Part shown: in pieces, positions 1 to 48,482 of the stretch
Numbering within the stretch: position 1 is the first letter of the stretch
Layout: each line of letters begins with the position of its first letter
DNA from: Petrolisthes cinctipes
Taxonomy: Eukaryota; Arthropoda; Malacostraca; Decapoda; Porcellanidae
NCBI GenBank assembly: GCA_033782935.1
Contig: JAWQEG010000498.1
Span: 2,501 to 66,500, forward strand
Length of the DNA: 64,000 bases
Reading direction: 5' to 3'
The notes under the pieces: model-generated
The model's input: only the letters and a program-made list of their open reading frames with translations
Databases searched by the model: none
What the model was told of the DNA's origin: nothing
Position numbers and translations under genes: made by a program

Positions 1-9
1 TATATGACC

Positions 10-46
10 TCGTTGTTGCGGCGCCTAATATCAATCAATCAATCCA
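10..46 (+). mobile_element. SINE tail fragment, (AATC)n type
   Basis: GTTGCGGCGCCTAATATCAA then ATC repeats, the same tail as at 11244-11272. The rest lies outside the window or is lost. Confidence 0.6.
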
Positions 47-1640
47 CAGGTGTTTCAATGGTATGATACAGTTATACTCCTTAACGTATAAGGAGTCTGC
101 AAACTAATAATGAATTATGGTGTGATATACAGAAAGTATCAATTGAAAAGCTACAATTAACGTAATGTACACCCTAGCTCGTAAATTCGCGACCACGTCC
201 CCAAATGTTTATGTCATCTGAGCTGGTAACACTGTGTGGGGAAGGTGTCATTGTTGGTGAAAGATTGTATCATGTCCCTCTACTATGTTCCACCTACTCT
301 GATTCCTCCCCAAATAAATGTTACCAGCTCAAATGGCATAAACATCTAAATACGTGGTTGCGAATATACGAGCTCGGGTGTACAATATATAGACATACAG
401 TAGATAGATTGAGAATGGTAATCCCTATCATCTTTGAGTCCCTCCCAAACAGAGAGGATGAGAGACCCTCAAATGATGGTTTTCCCCATCCCTAAGGACA
501 TCTGAAATTATGTCCCTGAAGGCAGAAGATTCAGGGTTAGTGATGTGAGTGTAATGTTGGTTTTTATATCTTTTCTTCTCAGAACAAAAACATCAAGAAA
601 CATACGCATTCTATTCAGTAACATTGGCTTATAGTACCGCATGGAAAATTGTACCATACAGCATAATACTGTAATAGAAGGTATATTATTATTCAATATT
701 ATTATAACTATTGGTACTAAAAGAAGCAGCTGTATGTCACTATAAGCGTGTACTATACAGGCGTACGCAGAGGAAATACGTATCCAGGAAACTGAACTTA
801 AACAGAAACAGCGACAAAAAATACTCTATACTCAGAATGACTCGTGCAGACCAACACATCTCTTACGTGAAGTGTATATATAGTACGTGGTGCTATAACT
901 CATGAAATTATACCTGAAAATGTATGACTAAATCATACCACTATAACTAATTAGCTCAATAGAGATAAAATATTTTAAATGGTTCAAATAACAATTTAAA
1001 TAAAAATAGCTACTCTCGTTTTCCTCTAGAATTGGTTTACTGGGTCAGTTAGTACAGAAACCAACTGTTGTATGAGGTGGCAGGGTTTGGGAAGCCTACC
1101 AATATAATTATTATGAACAACTTCATCATTAGTTCATTACACAGTACTCTCCAGATACTTTAAAATTATTGTCATATATAATAAATAATCTCCAGCAAAT
1201 GTTTTACGGAATTTGCAAGTCAAGCAAAGTTTAAGTGTGTGTGTGTATAAATATAGTAAAAGATATATACAGTATATTTATTCTGGCTGTGGGTATGAAT
1301 AGACTGACGACAGTGTCATCTTAACACTACAATCACCACTATAGGTTCATTTTTATCCCAAAGACTATAGTAAACAATCTTAATTTCCGGCCTTTAAAAC
1401 TCGGTCAGCAGGTGGTGAGTGCATGGAGGTTTCGGGTACGAGTGATGCACCTACAATTTTGTTCTGAACACTCTCGCTATTTTGTGTGAATAAATTATTC
1501 TTTTGTAGTGATTTCTTGTTGCTGATGAAAGTAAATGATAGGAAAACGAAGTCACATGTCCTGAATCATGATAACCGGTGTATGAGAGGTAGTTGTATTG
1601 ATTTCATGAGAGCCGGCACCACCCCATGTTTTGAGGCCGC
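47..1640. other. Upstream noncoding sequence
   Basis: AT-rich with short ORFs only. GAGCTGGTAACA and TGTTACCAGCTC near 218 and 318 form an inverted pair with surrounding matches (CAAATGTTTATG/CATAAACATC), suggesting a small palindromic element at about 190-375. Confidence 0.4.
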
Positions 1641-1915
1641 TGATTGGCTGACGGCAAACACACACCTCCAGTCCTCCACACTTCCGCCAATCAGAGCGCA
1701 CGACAGACTCTACATGCAAATATACAAGCTCGGCCTTATCGCATTTTACTTTTTCTAACCATATTTCATCTAATCTCAAAATATCACATAATTAACTAGA
1801 GGAGGAAAAGCTGATGAAAACTGTTGATGATAAATGGTATATGTGGAAGAGTAAGGGCGGGGGCATGACGTCAGGGAAGGTGACCGCTCGGCAGCACACG
1901 GCAGTCTTGCGCGTG
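1641..1915 (+). promoter_or_regulatory. Candidate promoter of exon 1a
   Basis: This region precedes the first coding exon. It contains an inverted CCAAT box (ATTGG, 1643-1647), a forward CCAATCA (1687-1693), a perfect octamer ATGCAAAT (1714-1721), a perfect CRE (1866-1873) and a GCGTG core (1911-1915) that fits HIF or AhR/ARNT sites. The arrangement resembles a TATA-less promoter. A TCAGT initiator-like string lies at 2037-2041, directly before the first ATG. Function is inferred from motifs only. Confidence 0.4.
1866..1873. promoter_or_regulatory. Perfect CRE palindrome TGACGTCA
   Basis: Full cAMP-response-element consensus about 175 bp upstream of the first hexokinase ATG. Four more perfect copies lie in intron 1 at 10796, 17175, 21358 and 24621. 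CREB/ATF binding is known for this sequence; its use here is inferred. Confidence 0.5.
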
Positions 1916-2041
1916 GTGGGTTGGTGGTGGTGGAAGTGACTCTCTCTCCCTCCATGAACCTCCCTCCCGTCCACTCCCTCCCTACTACTAGACTTCCCAC
2001 AGACCTGCCCTAGTCGATAAAGACCCAAGCCCGGCCTCAGT

Positions 2042-38236
<36,195 letters not shown>

Positions 38237-38547
38237 GTTCAGTCAGACCTTTGAAATGTGGACTACCTGAAAGCTGTGTCACCTCTTGTGGCTTTTAAAC
38301 CAATATGTGTGACCTGGTTTTGAGTGTGCATGTGAAGGCCATTGTGTTTGCAGTGAGACTGTTCTGCTGGACATAAAAGAATAAGTGAGTTCAGAGTCAT
38401 TGTATGGCACGTATACATAAAGTGTGCAAGTTCTACTATGGCGAGTGAGTGATAAGCATAATGAAACTTGGTATTGTATGTACATTTTATCAGGTGTGGT
38501 CTGATCACAGTCACAGTTATTTCAATAAGCCCTAATGTAATGTCAGA

Positions 38548-38865
38548 AGCAGTACTGAACAAGATTGTTAAGAATAAGGCAAGCATTATTATGAAGACCT
38601 ATCAAACTCTTAGTACATTGGGAGAGTTGCAATATCAATTTATTCCTTGTGGTCATTACATTTTGCCCTGCAGATATGTGTTAAGTTGAAAGAATTTCAT
38701 ACTTAGTCTAAGGCAGTGCTGAATAAGTTGGTTAAGAATATAGCAAACATCAGTACTTCTAGAAGGCTATCAAACTCTACATTGGGAAAGTTGCAATACC
38801 AATAAATTCCTTGTGTTCATTAAGTTAAACAGTGCATTTATGTGTTAAGTTGAAAGGATTTAATA
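38548..38865. repeat. About 160-bp tandem duplication in the copy 1 3' flank
   Basis: CAGTACTGAACAAGATTGTT... CTATCAAACTCT ... ATGTGTTAAGTTGAAAG occurs twice, diverged. The second copy contains AATAAA (38811-38816), a possible poly(A) signal. Unit 2 lacks this block. Confidence 0.75.
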
Positions 38866-39133
38866 CCTTTATTATATATAGTGCAATTATAAAGTACACT
38901 TGAGAGGAAAATTATACCTACTTTGTAGTACTGTATACAAATATCAAAGGATGTTGATTAGTGTTGATTACTCATGTTATTGTTTGTGGCACAAGTAAAA
39001 TGGTTGTTGGCTTGTAACATGGATTAACTACAGTACATAATAGCATCGAAAATGTGTTAATGTGGAGTGGCTTTCAGGCTAGTTGTGCATGGTCAGTTAG
39101 CAGACTCAACTTGCAGTTGCCACCATGTAGATG

Positions 39134-39136
<3 letters not shown>

Positions 39137-39176
<40 letters not shown>
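39137..39176. repeat. (AT)n microsatellite
   Basis: About 20 TA copies in the copy 1 3' flank, absent from unit 2 through a deletion. Confidence 0.9.
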
Positions 39177-39178
<2 letters not shown>

Positions 39179-39482
39179 ATAGAATATTTGTGATACAGGT
39201 ATAGGATATTGCTTTAGGGATAATTCGTACCATATATATTTTTTTTAAAGATAATAAATAGAGTGTACTGGTCAGTCTATATAGACATTTTCAGTGACTT
39301 TTGTTGTGATGCAGAACTGTAGTCCATGTTGCCTTGCCTCAGGAAGCAACAATATTCTTTTCTTCATCAAAGATTTGCTGTAGTTGGTGAACATATTATG
39401 GCCAGAAAGAGTATACATAGGAGATACGATGATAATCCTATTGTTGAGGAAACAAAAATTTACTGCTTTCAAAGATAATTAA

Positions 39483-39799
39483 CACTCGAGAACTGCCTGG
39501 TTTTGTTTAGACCGCGTGTAGGTGTTGCAGGACACACCTCGCTTATGGCACGCTAGTTTGTATTAGGGAAACTGACTGAGGTGGGCAGCCAGACTGTCCA
39601 GACAGTGTGTTTCATTATATTTCATGTTACCAGAGTAGAGGACGCCTATGTGGCGTCCATATTTGAACTAATTCTGCCCAACGGTTGACTTTTCACAATG
39701 ATTTTTCCAAAATTAGGACTCCAAAGTGACGTCCGTGCACGAACGTTGTTAATTTTTTTTGTCCTAAAACGCATCGTAGGCGTCAGCTGTGCGCGAGTG
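39483..39799. mobile_element. TTAA-flanked short element (piggyBac-type MITE candidate)
   Basis: 317 bp bounded by TTAA (39479-39482, 39800-39803) with inverted ends CACTCG/CGAGTG. Contains GAGGACGCC and GGCGTCC inverted motifs. Unit 2 keeps the interior (about 60490-60740) but lost both ends to deletions. Confidence 0.55.
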
Positions 39800-39896
39800 T
39801 TAAAGTAAATGGTTACAAAACATGCACTAGACTACACATTACTAACTGCTGGCTGCTTGATGCCACTAGACTGAAATTTAAAATTGAAGTTTTCAT

Positions 39897-40085
39897 TCAT
39901 CCATATGGAGTGACATCTTGTTCCATAATGTTAACTCCTTAAAGATCTGGCCAAGGGTCTCAAATAACTACTTCCTCACCTCATTTGGCAAGGTTTTACT
40001 GGGGGCTTGCCTATCCATCCCAAAGGGGCTGTTTCCTCACTACCCCTAAGAGAACCCCCTGCCAGAATGGGTTCATGAAGTTGTG
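39897..40085. repeat. Dispersed repeat, related to 27238-27370
   Basis: GTGACATCTTGTTCCATAAT, GCCTATCCATCCCAAAG, GAGAACCCCCTGCC. Lies in the 3' flank of copy 1; missing from unit 2. Confidence 0.5.
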
Positions 40086-40344
40086 TGTGTTTATATCCAG
40101 TAAACAGAAGCTCCTGAAATATATAATGAAAATTTCTTGCCTATTTAACTATGCAATATTTAATTGTTTCAAATATAACTTTGTGGCAAAATTATCATTT
40201 GTCACCAAAAGTCTGTACAGTATAAAAACATGTCTTCGTCTTCTTAGGATAAATGCAATAAATGGTGTATTGGAGAGTGAGTAATAAAAAGAAATGTATT
40301 ACTTGAAGGAGTGAAAGAGGTATGTACAGTATATAGGAAAGAAG

Positions 40345-40840
40345 TTGTTGTTGTTGTTGTTGTAGTTCCCCAGACTGTCTGGCCGAGCAGTCCCGAGTCT
40401 GGTTGACCGAAGCCGTGCAGATGCTCGGACCTCCAAATGGGAGTCAGGGTGATAGTGAAATCTGTTTCTTCGAAGGCAACAGACGAGGGGACTGCTGGTT
40501 CATGGGTATGTACCCCCGAGCCAACAAACCCACCGTCTGTAGTCTTCCTTGTTGTGCCACCCAATCAGGCGATCTCGTTAGCTACCCAGAAGGAATGAGA
40601 AACAGTAAGAGAGACAGACAGAACAGGCCAGGGTGTGGTAGAGGATGCCAAATTCCTCATTTCTGGATAGAACCAGCCCTCACCAGTGGGAAGGGGTGAT
40701 AGAGAGGTGGGACAGCAAGTACCAAGGAAAGAAAAGGAACGGAGGGATAATTGAAGAACTGAAAAGGATTGGCTGGGGCTGAAGGGACGCCAAAACCTTT
40801 CAAGTACTGCCCACGTTACCGCAGGCAATACTTCCCTTAC
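40345..40840 (-). mobile_element. SINE-like element with LINE-derived (AAC)n tail
   Basis: About 496 bp flanked by an 8-bp target duplication GAAAGAAG (40337-40344 and 40841-40848). Unit 2 has the empty site with one GAAAGAAG at 60786-60793. The minus-strand 3' end (CTGCTCGGCCAGACAGTC then AACTAC and AAC repeats) closely matches the 3' end of the LINE at 51416, implying mobilisation by that LINE. The head resembles the repeat at 11112-11275. Confidence 0.8.
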
Positions 40841-40848
40841 GAAAGAAG

Positions 40849-43290
40849 TAATGGAGACCACTTGATGTTTGTCAGTTCACAGAAAAGCAATGTTAACTTT
40901 TTTCTCAACAAAACTGCGAGGTCTGCATCATACCAAAAGTTAAGGTTGAGTAGGATAACTGATAGTCATCCTGTCTATTACTGTACCTCTAATGCTAGTA
41001 ACATTAAATAGAAATGGATTTCAAGGTATAAAATCCCTGAAAGTTAATATATGTTAGTACAGTACAGTACTGAGTACTGAATTACTTCAGTACTCTCATT
41101 AGTCCAGCAATCATCTTACATTATGTCTGATGGAATTTATGCAGCTGCAGTGCTCATTGTTCCCCACACACAATATCCAGGATTAGCCAATTGTACACTC
41201 TCCTTTCACAAGCAAAGCTTAATTAGCAGGCTTAACAAATTTATGAATGGATTGTTACTAATGGTTGTAATTAGTTCTCTATATATGTGTACTGTATAAT
41301 GTAGTATGGTACAGTATATACATTGTTATATATGATGCTATGCACATGAGGTAGCATATGTAATGAAAAGAATGTGTTGAATAATATTCTCAATACAGTA
41401 CAGTATAGTACTTATTCAGTATAGGAAACTTGAAATGTTTTAATATACAATTACAAAGTAAAGTACACAGTACTGTACCGTGTTATTAAGCGGAAAAACA
41501 TTTATTACTACTGAATATTATTGGCCACAGTCAAGAGTGAACATTTTTATGAGTGGAAAAAGTGCATTAAGATTGTTTTACCATTGCTACACTGTTATCA
41601 TTATTTTTATTCTGAATTTTATACAGTATTCCTGTTGATATAGTTAAAACTATTTCATAACTGTGATCATATATGTTAATATTGATGAATGAAATGTACT
41701 TAAAAATAACCGTGGGTGTGACAAAATGCATTATGATCTTAGAAAAATGTAAAACCCAGTACAGCACATTGACTACGACAAATCAAAACATGCATCTTAC
41801 ATACTGGTAGTATGAGTACGTACTGTTTATTATATACTGCATTAATATAAACTTGTATAAGTTTGTAAGCTGCAACAAGTCTTCTGATTGGCAAATCATA
41901 CACTCAAACATTGTGCTGTGATATACAACATCACTGACTTGAGAAATGATATTTGGCATTTGCACAACCTGTGTATATCAGCTATAACTTAATGTACCCC
42001 AGACATTAAAATAGTATATGAATGCACCCTGGGAACTGCACAGTATTCGGTTGTACACACAAATCCATGATAAAGTGTATATGATGCATGTTGTTGGGGC
42101 AGCTGTGTTTATGTCAGCAGTACCATACAATACATTAGAAACCATCCCTGAAAGTAACCAGTACTGTACAACCTTTTGAAATTTCCGACATGGAGCCAGC
42201 TTATGTAGTCTCTTGGGTTCATGACACTCATCTGAGCCTAAAATTACTACTATAATTGCCTCTTGATAATAATTTTAAGATAATATGCAGTGATTACTAA
42301 ATATAAATAAATACAGTACATAGTACCACACATCAAAATGCAAAAGCCACCATACTCGATATATCAGGGATCTGAAATAAGTCTACCCTTTGACACTAAG
42401 TTGGCTCCTGAATAAAACAAAAAATACTGTAGGTTGTGCACCATTGATATATACCATGTACTTGTGTGTCCAACTATTCCTTGAATTATGGGAACAAGTT
42501 AAATCTAATGCAGTCCATAGTGCTTCTCAGTTATAATTTTTTCTGGCAGGAGTCATGAGCTTTTAGTGTATACTGGTGTGTAAGTTATTTGTGTACCACG
42601 GACTAGTAAGGCTTCCAACTTGGAATTTTTATGTTGCTGAATCTCAAGAGCATTTTTATTTTTTGTTTGATCATCTACATTCATAATGTCAGCCATTTGT
42701 TGTATTGTTCACCAGATTCATTAATCAGCTTTAATGTATGCATGACAACAACTGTGTACTTCATTAGGAAGGGAAGAGGGACTACTGGATGTGTTCTGAC
42801 TTCTGGTATGTATATAATGGAATGAAGGAGCAGGAACTAAACCCTACCATGGTTATTGCTGGACATGATATCACCTGGTATGGATAAAGTCATATACTTC
42901 ACTGCAAAGTGAAGTACAAACGGTCCTGTAAACAGTTCCATTACAAGTTCTGTGCTTGTAAAGTCAAATTATAGATAATTTTCATTTATTTCTATTTATA
43001 TAATGGCACAATTTCTTATCAATGTAATATGTAAATAGGAGGAAAGCTGAGGATGAAATTATTTCTGTAATATAATTTTAAAAAACTTAATCTTTTGTAG
43101 AAAGGAAATGGGTATATATTAAAAGAAATATATATACAATAACAAGATAATCGTTTCAATTTCTTTCCTTACACACGTTATTAGAAAAAACTTTGAATGC
43201 CCCAGCATTGTGTGCACTACAAATGACCACATTCTTCCCTTATACTTTCATTAATTACAAGTTGTTGAGGCTGAAGGGATGTATGTACGT
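40849..43290. other. 3' flank of hexokinase copy 1, conserved in unit 2
   Basis: Noncoding, rich in ACAGTACTGTAC-type palindromes. Matches unit 2 at 60793-63636, apart from the RTE-like insertion there. May hold a long 3' UTR; several AATAAA strings occur. Confidence 0.4.
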
Positions 43291-43291
43291 A

Positions 43292-43526
43292 CAGTCGCGG
43301 TAAATAATGATCATCCACATATGGGTATCTCAAACAATTTATTGTCTAATGTTTTCACGTTCACATATGATGTTATTGTTTTAAGTAGTGCGTAACTGCT
43401 TATATTAAATAAAAAGATGGTTCTTAACTTATTTATTGGAAAGTTTATCAGCTAAGGAACAGAGGGAAGCTGTCAAACTCTTACGTGAGTTACCCCTATA
43501 TGGATGACTATATTTGACCGCGACTG
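43292..43526. mobile_element. Mariner-type MITE, CAGTCGCGG ends (unit 1)
   Basis: 235 bp with ends CAGTCGCGGTAAATAATGAT and TTTGACCGCGACTG and TA flanks. Shared with unit 2 (63637-63871), so it predates the duplication. Confidence 0.8.
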
Positions 43527-45090
43527 TACAGTACATACTGTATAGGATAGTCTGTCGGTATATGACATCCAAAAGTTTACTAGAGTGCCATTGCAGAGCT
43601 TCAATAGCAGAAGATAAATGTATTCCAGCCACAATATCTACTATAGTCCCTGTTTTTGCAAAATTAAGAATAAGGAATAGAAATGAAATGGAAGAAAGAC
43701 CTGGAAACCACTGCAGCATGAGTGGATATATACACAAGCACATTAGTTTAGAAGGAAAGGAGGGACAGCTGTCACAGCTAAAAAACTGAGTGGCCTTAGT
43801 TCAATAGGATGTCAAAAATCCTTGATATACTGTACTGCTTACATCATTGCAAGCAAAGAATATAACGTTTTATAAAAAAAATAGATACAGTATCTTTATT
43901 TATAGAGTAAAGGGTTCCTTCATTAAGAAAAAAATAAAAAAAATAATGACTTTCTAGTAATATAATTTTGGGACTATAAAAAAATTATTGGCACCTTTAC
44001 AACACCATACAATATGCAACACCGCACGAGGCTTTCTGAACCACATATTTACACTATCTGATTATTGCAAAGGGTATCAGAGCATTGGGTGCCGCATAAT
44101 TTTTTGAGCTCCTGTACAACGCGCTTCGAATCTATGTGCTTCATTCATGGGAATGTAATAATTCATACAGTACCATTTTTTAGGAGATACAGAATACAAA
44201 ATCAAAATTACAGTAGTCCCGTGCTAACTCCTAATCAACTGGCTCGGGGTTGGCTCTCGTCACTGAACACAAATGTTGTCTGGAAGAGTGCCCTGCAATC
44301 TTAGTTGACTATATTATTGTACACTGTTCTTTTATACTGGTACATGCTGGACGTGTTGTCTCTCGCGTTTTACTCGCAACCTGACCATCATACCAATTTC
44401 TTCACTATAGTAAACACCATACTGGTACTGTTCATAATTACATAATTTTAACATCAGCATGCTACATCATCTCAAGATCAAAAGATCAGTACAGTATAAT
44501 TTTAACTACATTCAATCGTGTAATGACTCTCAAGATTAATTTTGCAAGTGAGATAAAACTCTGCAGTGCATTAGTTGTGTTCAGTATATCTATATTGTGC
44601 ACCTTAATATACAGTACCTTATGACTGAAATACTGTACTGCATTAACATTGTGCATTATCAAAGCATTGCCCCCCTGTGCTTGGTGCTAGTTCATATTGA
44701 ATGAATTAATTGATTAATTCTAATTCATTACTTTATCCCCAGTTCATTAGTTGTGAATTCCATGACCAACAAAAGCCATCTTCAAGCTAGGTTGTGTGGA
44801 CCAACATCATCTTGTCCCTAGCCTAGTGATGGTATCATGTGAAGGTGACTTTCCACAGCATTTAAGTAAGTTAAATAGGAAGGAAAGCAGTTTTAAAGGT
44901 AAATTAAATTAAAGAAGGTTGACAGAATAGCCATGTAATGTGGGCAGAATATTGGAGGAGAGAGAGGCCTTCAAACACAGCCACAAAATGCCACTTATAC
45001 TGAAGGATTTTTTTTTTTTGTGGCATAATCAGAAGGAATCAGAAGTTTTTAGTTCTCATACCTAATCACATCCTCCCTAAAGACTGAAGG
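43527..45090. other. Noncoding 3' flank
   Basis: No gene recognised. Short ORFs only, with A-rich runs at 43870-43990. Confidence 0.35.
44930..45090. mobile_element. TTAA MITE, family C-like, degraded
   Basis: GGCCTTCAAACACAGCCACA, a poly-T, TGGCATAATCAGAAGGAATC, CATCCTCCCTAAAG. Immediately left of the mariner MITE at 45097. Confidence 0.55.
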
Positions 45091-45096
45091 GGTGTA

Positions 45097-45566
45097 CAGT
45101 CGGCAAAAAAGGTTTCGTTACCATCCTTTTAACAGTGTGATGTAATGTTGGTAGGCCTGACTGGTGAGTCAGGTGTGGCGCGAGTGTCATACAGTATATA
45201 CTTCCGTCACCCTCCCGGACGGCCGGACCCCTCAGTGTCTAATGGGCAGGCAAGTAGGAATGACGTACTTTTACCCAGTGCTACTTTTTCTGGGTATTTC
45301 AAGGTTATTCTTGTTCTAAAATACTCAAACGTATTTCTTTATGTTTAATGATGAATAGTTAAATAGTAATAGTTCTTGAACACTCAAAATTTAATTTAAA
45401 ATCAGTTAAACTTTTGATATAAAAAGAAAGGGAATGCCATGTGCTAAGTTGTCATTGCGGCGGCCCTCGAGGCACAGCTGCTCAGACGGCGGAGTACCAA
45501 CCCTGCCGCGCTTATCGATGTTAAAAATTAACGTAGGGGTGGTAACGAAACTTTTTTTGCCGACTG
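45097..45566. mobile_element. Tc1/mariner-type MITE (470 bp)
   Basis: Terminal inverted repeats starting CAGTCGGCAAAAAA and ending TTTTTTTGCCGACTG, flanked by TA on both sides (45095-45096, 45567-45568). Has no transposase ORF. A homologous copy is at 56948-57403. Confidence 0.85.
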
Positions 45567-45959
45567 TACATACCCTTAAAGTCTATATTGTCCAAGTTTA
45601 CACAAGTAATACTGAACTTTTACTGCATTCTCAATACAAATTTCACCAACAGCTGAATACAAATGTGAAAATAAACTATAAACAATGATAACCAGAGAAG
45701 ACATTAATCCATTCAGCATGATTGGCTCTCACCTATGAGCTGATCTTTCTATATAGAACAGCACCTTCGGGTCTTATGGAAAATGCACAAAGTAAATTAA
45801 TACTTTCCGTATACTGTATAAACAAGTACAGTATCCTTTAAAGATACAAATGAACTACACAGTTGAAGTAGAACAGGAATGAGGTGGCATCATCACCACA
45901 AACAGCACTGTACTTGATTCAACACATTATTGGTGAATTTCCAACTTGGTAACACTTGC

Positions 45960-46053
45960 TCATTTAGTATGAGAAATTGGTAGTTGGTTGGCATACACCA
46001 GCTTCTTTCTCTGCAGGCTCTTTTTCACATTCTCTTTGGTGCTTGCTTCACCT
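45960..46053 (-). CDS. Terminal exon of the same unrecognised minus-strand gene
   Basis: Minus-strand acceptor TTAATTTCAG starts 94 coding bases ending in TGA at 45960-45962. The frame continues the upstream exon as QGEASTKENVKKSLQRKK then LVYANQLPISHTK. The region is lysine-rich and hydrophilic. No further upstream exon is evident before the duplication joint at 48705, so this may be the stranded 3' end of a neighbouring gene. Confidence 0.45.
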
Positions 46054-46245
46054 CTGAAATTAAAGTCATATTTACAAAGTCAAAAATTTGGGTAGCTTCT
46101 CATAAAATGTTAGTATGTAGAAGAGGAAAGTCCTCTGCTGAAATCTGATTTAATAAAGAACTTGCTATTAAATAAAGTTATATATTCACTGACATAGAGA
46201 TATAGCTGCACAACATAATCATACTGCCTTTGAAAATATACTCAC

Positions 46246-46342
46246 TGTGAATCATTGAAGGCCACTTTGCCTTTTCCGCCACACGCTTTAGACACACTTG
46301 CAGCTGTTGTGGTAGAAATGGCAAATAAAGAATGGGAAAATC
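46246..46342 (-). CDS. Penultimate exon of an unrecognised minus-strand gene
   Basis: On the minus strand, acceptor GTTTACAG leads into 97 coding bases ending at donor CA|GTGAGT. The frame that joins openly to the next exon reads FSHSLFAISTTTAASV then SKACGGKGKVAFNDS. I do not recognise the family. The call rests on good splice sites, matched phases across two exons and protein-like composition. A second frame is also open here, so the frame choice depends on the downstream exon. Confidence 0.45.
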
Positions 46343-46918
46343 CTGTAAACACATACTGTACAACTGTTGTGACAAATGACAAACTACAGAATTACAGCAG
46401 TGTTCATTGCCTACAAAAAGTAATCTTACAATTTTGTGTCCCATAATACAAAATCATATATAATGTGATCTGAATATGGCTAATCGCAAGGATATTAACC
46501 CTTAAACCGTGGGTGTCGGCACTTGTCCACATCACCACCAAGTGCGGGTGACAGCATTTGTTTACGGATGCATTTTTAAATATGCGCGTCCCCTGACATA
46601 CTTGATTAGGCTCACAACAGAGGTGGGGTGTGCTTAGGAACTTCCACGAGTCACACCAGCCTTGTCCAGCCAGTATAGCAATATCTATCAGCTTGTGAGG
46701 ATGTATTTTCAGTATTCCGCTTTTGCGTTAATTACCATATATGTACGTAAAAATGACAGTGACATTATATTTCATATTGCTGTGTTGAAAAATGTGATTC
46801 TGACAGGTTTTATGACAAAATAAAAAAACGTACTTAATAATAATAATAATAATCTGGTTATTTGTTTGTCAGAAGCGCCAGTTTTTCCAATTAGATGGAA
46901 TGCAATGGCACTCGAGTC

Positions 46919-48345
46919 TTCTATCTATCTATAGCTCCAACGCCTCGCTCCCTCCGGGAACTCCCACCAAGGGGGTGGCCACGGCAGAAGAATCTCCAGT
47001 TTTCCCTGTTCCAGCACTCCCTCCTCACTTGCTCCATCCCCCCTCCCCCCCTCACACTTCTCTCTCTAACATACTCTTCCACTCTGTTCTGCCATCTAAC
47101 CGGAGGTATACCTCTCACACCAGGTCCCACAACTTCACTATCGTACACCTTCTTTACAAACTCCACACTTTGCATTCTTTCTACATGTCCAAACCATCTC
47201 AGTGTGTTATGCTTCACTCTCTCAACCACTCCACACTCAATGCCAATTGCCTTCTCACTCATACCACATCTCTCATACACACTCTCATTACTTTCTCCAT
47301 CCCACCTAGTAAGTCCACATGCTCCTCTCAAGTAATTCATTTCCACAGCACCTATTCTCGATTGATGAGCCCTACTGCATGTCCATGTCTCCGACGCATA
47401 TGTCAGTGTTGGCAGGATTATACTATTTCTCAGTCCCTTTTTCACTTCCATACTCACACTCCTACCCTTCATAATCCTCCCCAGTGAACCTATGACCTAC
47501 CTTCCCCTCACTGCTCTCTCCCTGATTTCTCCTTCCATACTTACATGTTTACACAGAACTGTTCCCAGATACTTGAATTCCCTCACCTCCTCCATCCTCT
47601 CACCCCCTAAAGTTATCTCACATTCTGTCCCAGTTGGTACAGCCACTCTATAGGGTGTAGCAAAGTCAATTACTTCTGTTTTGGTCCTCTCAAATACCAT
47701 CACCTTACTCTTACCAACATTCACCTTCAGTTTCCTTCGCTTACACACGGACTGAAACTCATCCACCACCCTCTGTAACTCCCTTTCACCAAGGATGATA
47801 GACTATAGTCTATTATCCTTGCTTTCACTCTCAGCCATCAACACAGTGTCATCCGCAAATAAACTTGCCACCAAGGACCAATTTGCTTCATTCAGCCTCA
47901 ATTTCACCCCTAGGCCATTCACTTTGGCTTTCATCTCTCTCTTACAACCATCCATATATATATTGAACAGCCATGGTGACATAACACAACCCTGTCTCAG
48001 TCCCACACTGATATTAAATAAAACTCTCACTTAGATCACCCTCTACCCGCACACATGCTGTTGCCTCTGCATAAAAGCAGCAAAGACCCCCAACACTATA
48101 AATTCTCAATACCTCTGACATAGCTTTCCTATCAACCCTATCGTATGCCTTCTCCAAGTCCATGAAGGCAGCATACAACTTTCTACCCTTCCCAATATAT
48201 TTCTCCACTATTGGTTTTAATGCAAATATTTGGTCCTCACTAACTTTATTCCCTGTTTCTTCAATCAGTCTCTCAGTAAGAACCTTCCCATACACCTTCC
48301 CTGGTACACTTAATTTCCCTATAGCTACCACACTCCTTCTTATTC
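46919..48345 (-). mobile_element. RTE-like LINE, degenerate, 5'-truncated
   Basis: Minus-strand reverse-transcriptase fragments in order: YAAFMDLEKAYDRVDRKAM, GLRQGCVMSPWLFNIYMDG, catalytic LFADDTVLMAES, VNVGKSKVMVFER, then a C-terminal part with LRWFGHVERM and CRGHPLGG. Frameshifts and stops break it (near 48020, 47800 and 47495). The 3' end on the element strand is a short TAGA-type repeat at 46919-46934. A closely related copy lies at 61355-62268. Confidence 0.85.
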
Positions 48346-48482
48346 CCCTTCAATTTAATAAAAAGTCAAAGCAGAAAATTGCCAAGATACTAATCAAAAC
48401 AGGGTCCTTAGCCCTAGTTAAAAAGAATGTGCAAATACTTCACTGTCAATAAAAATACATAAAATTAGACAAGATAAATACT

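Noticed and set aside
46900..47487. 195-codon plus-strand ORF
   Set aside because: Antisense to the C-terminal region of the RTE-like LINE.
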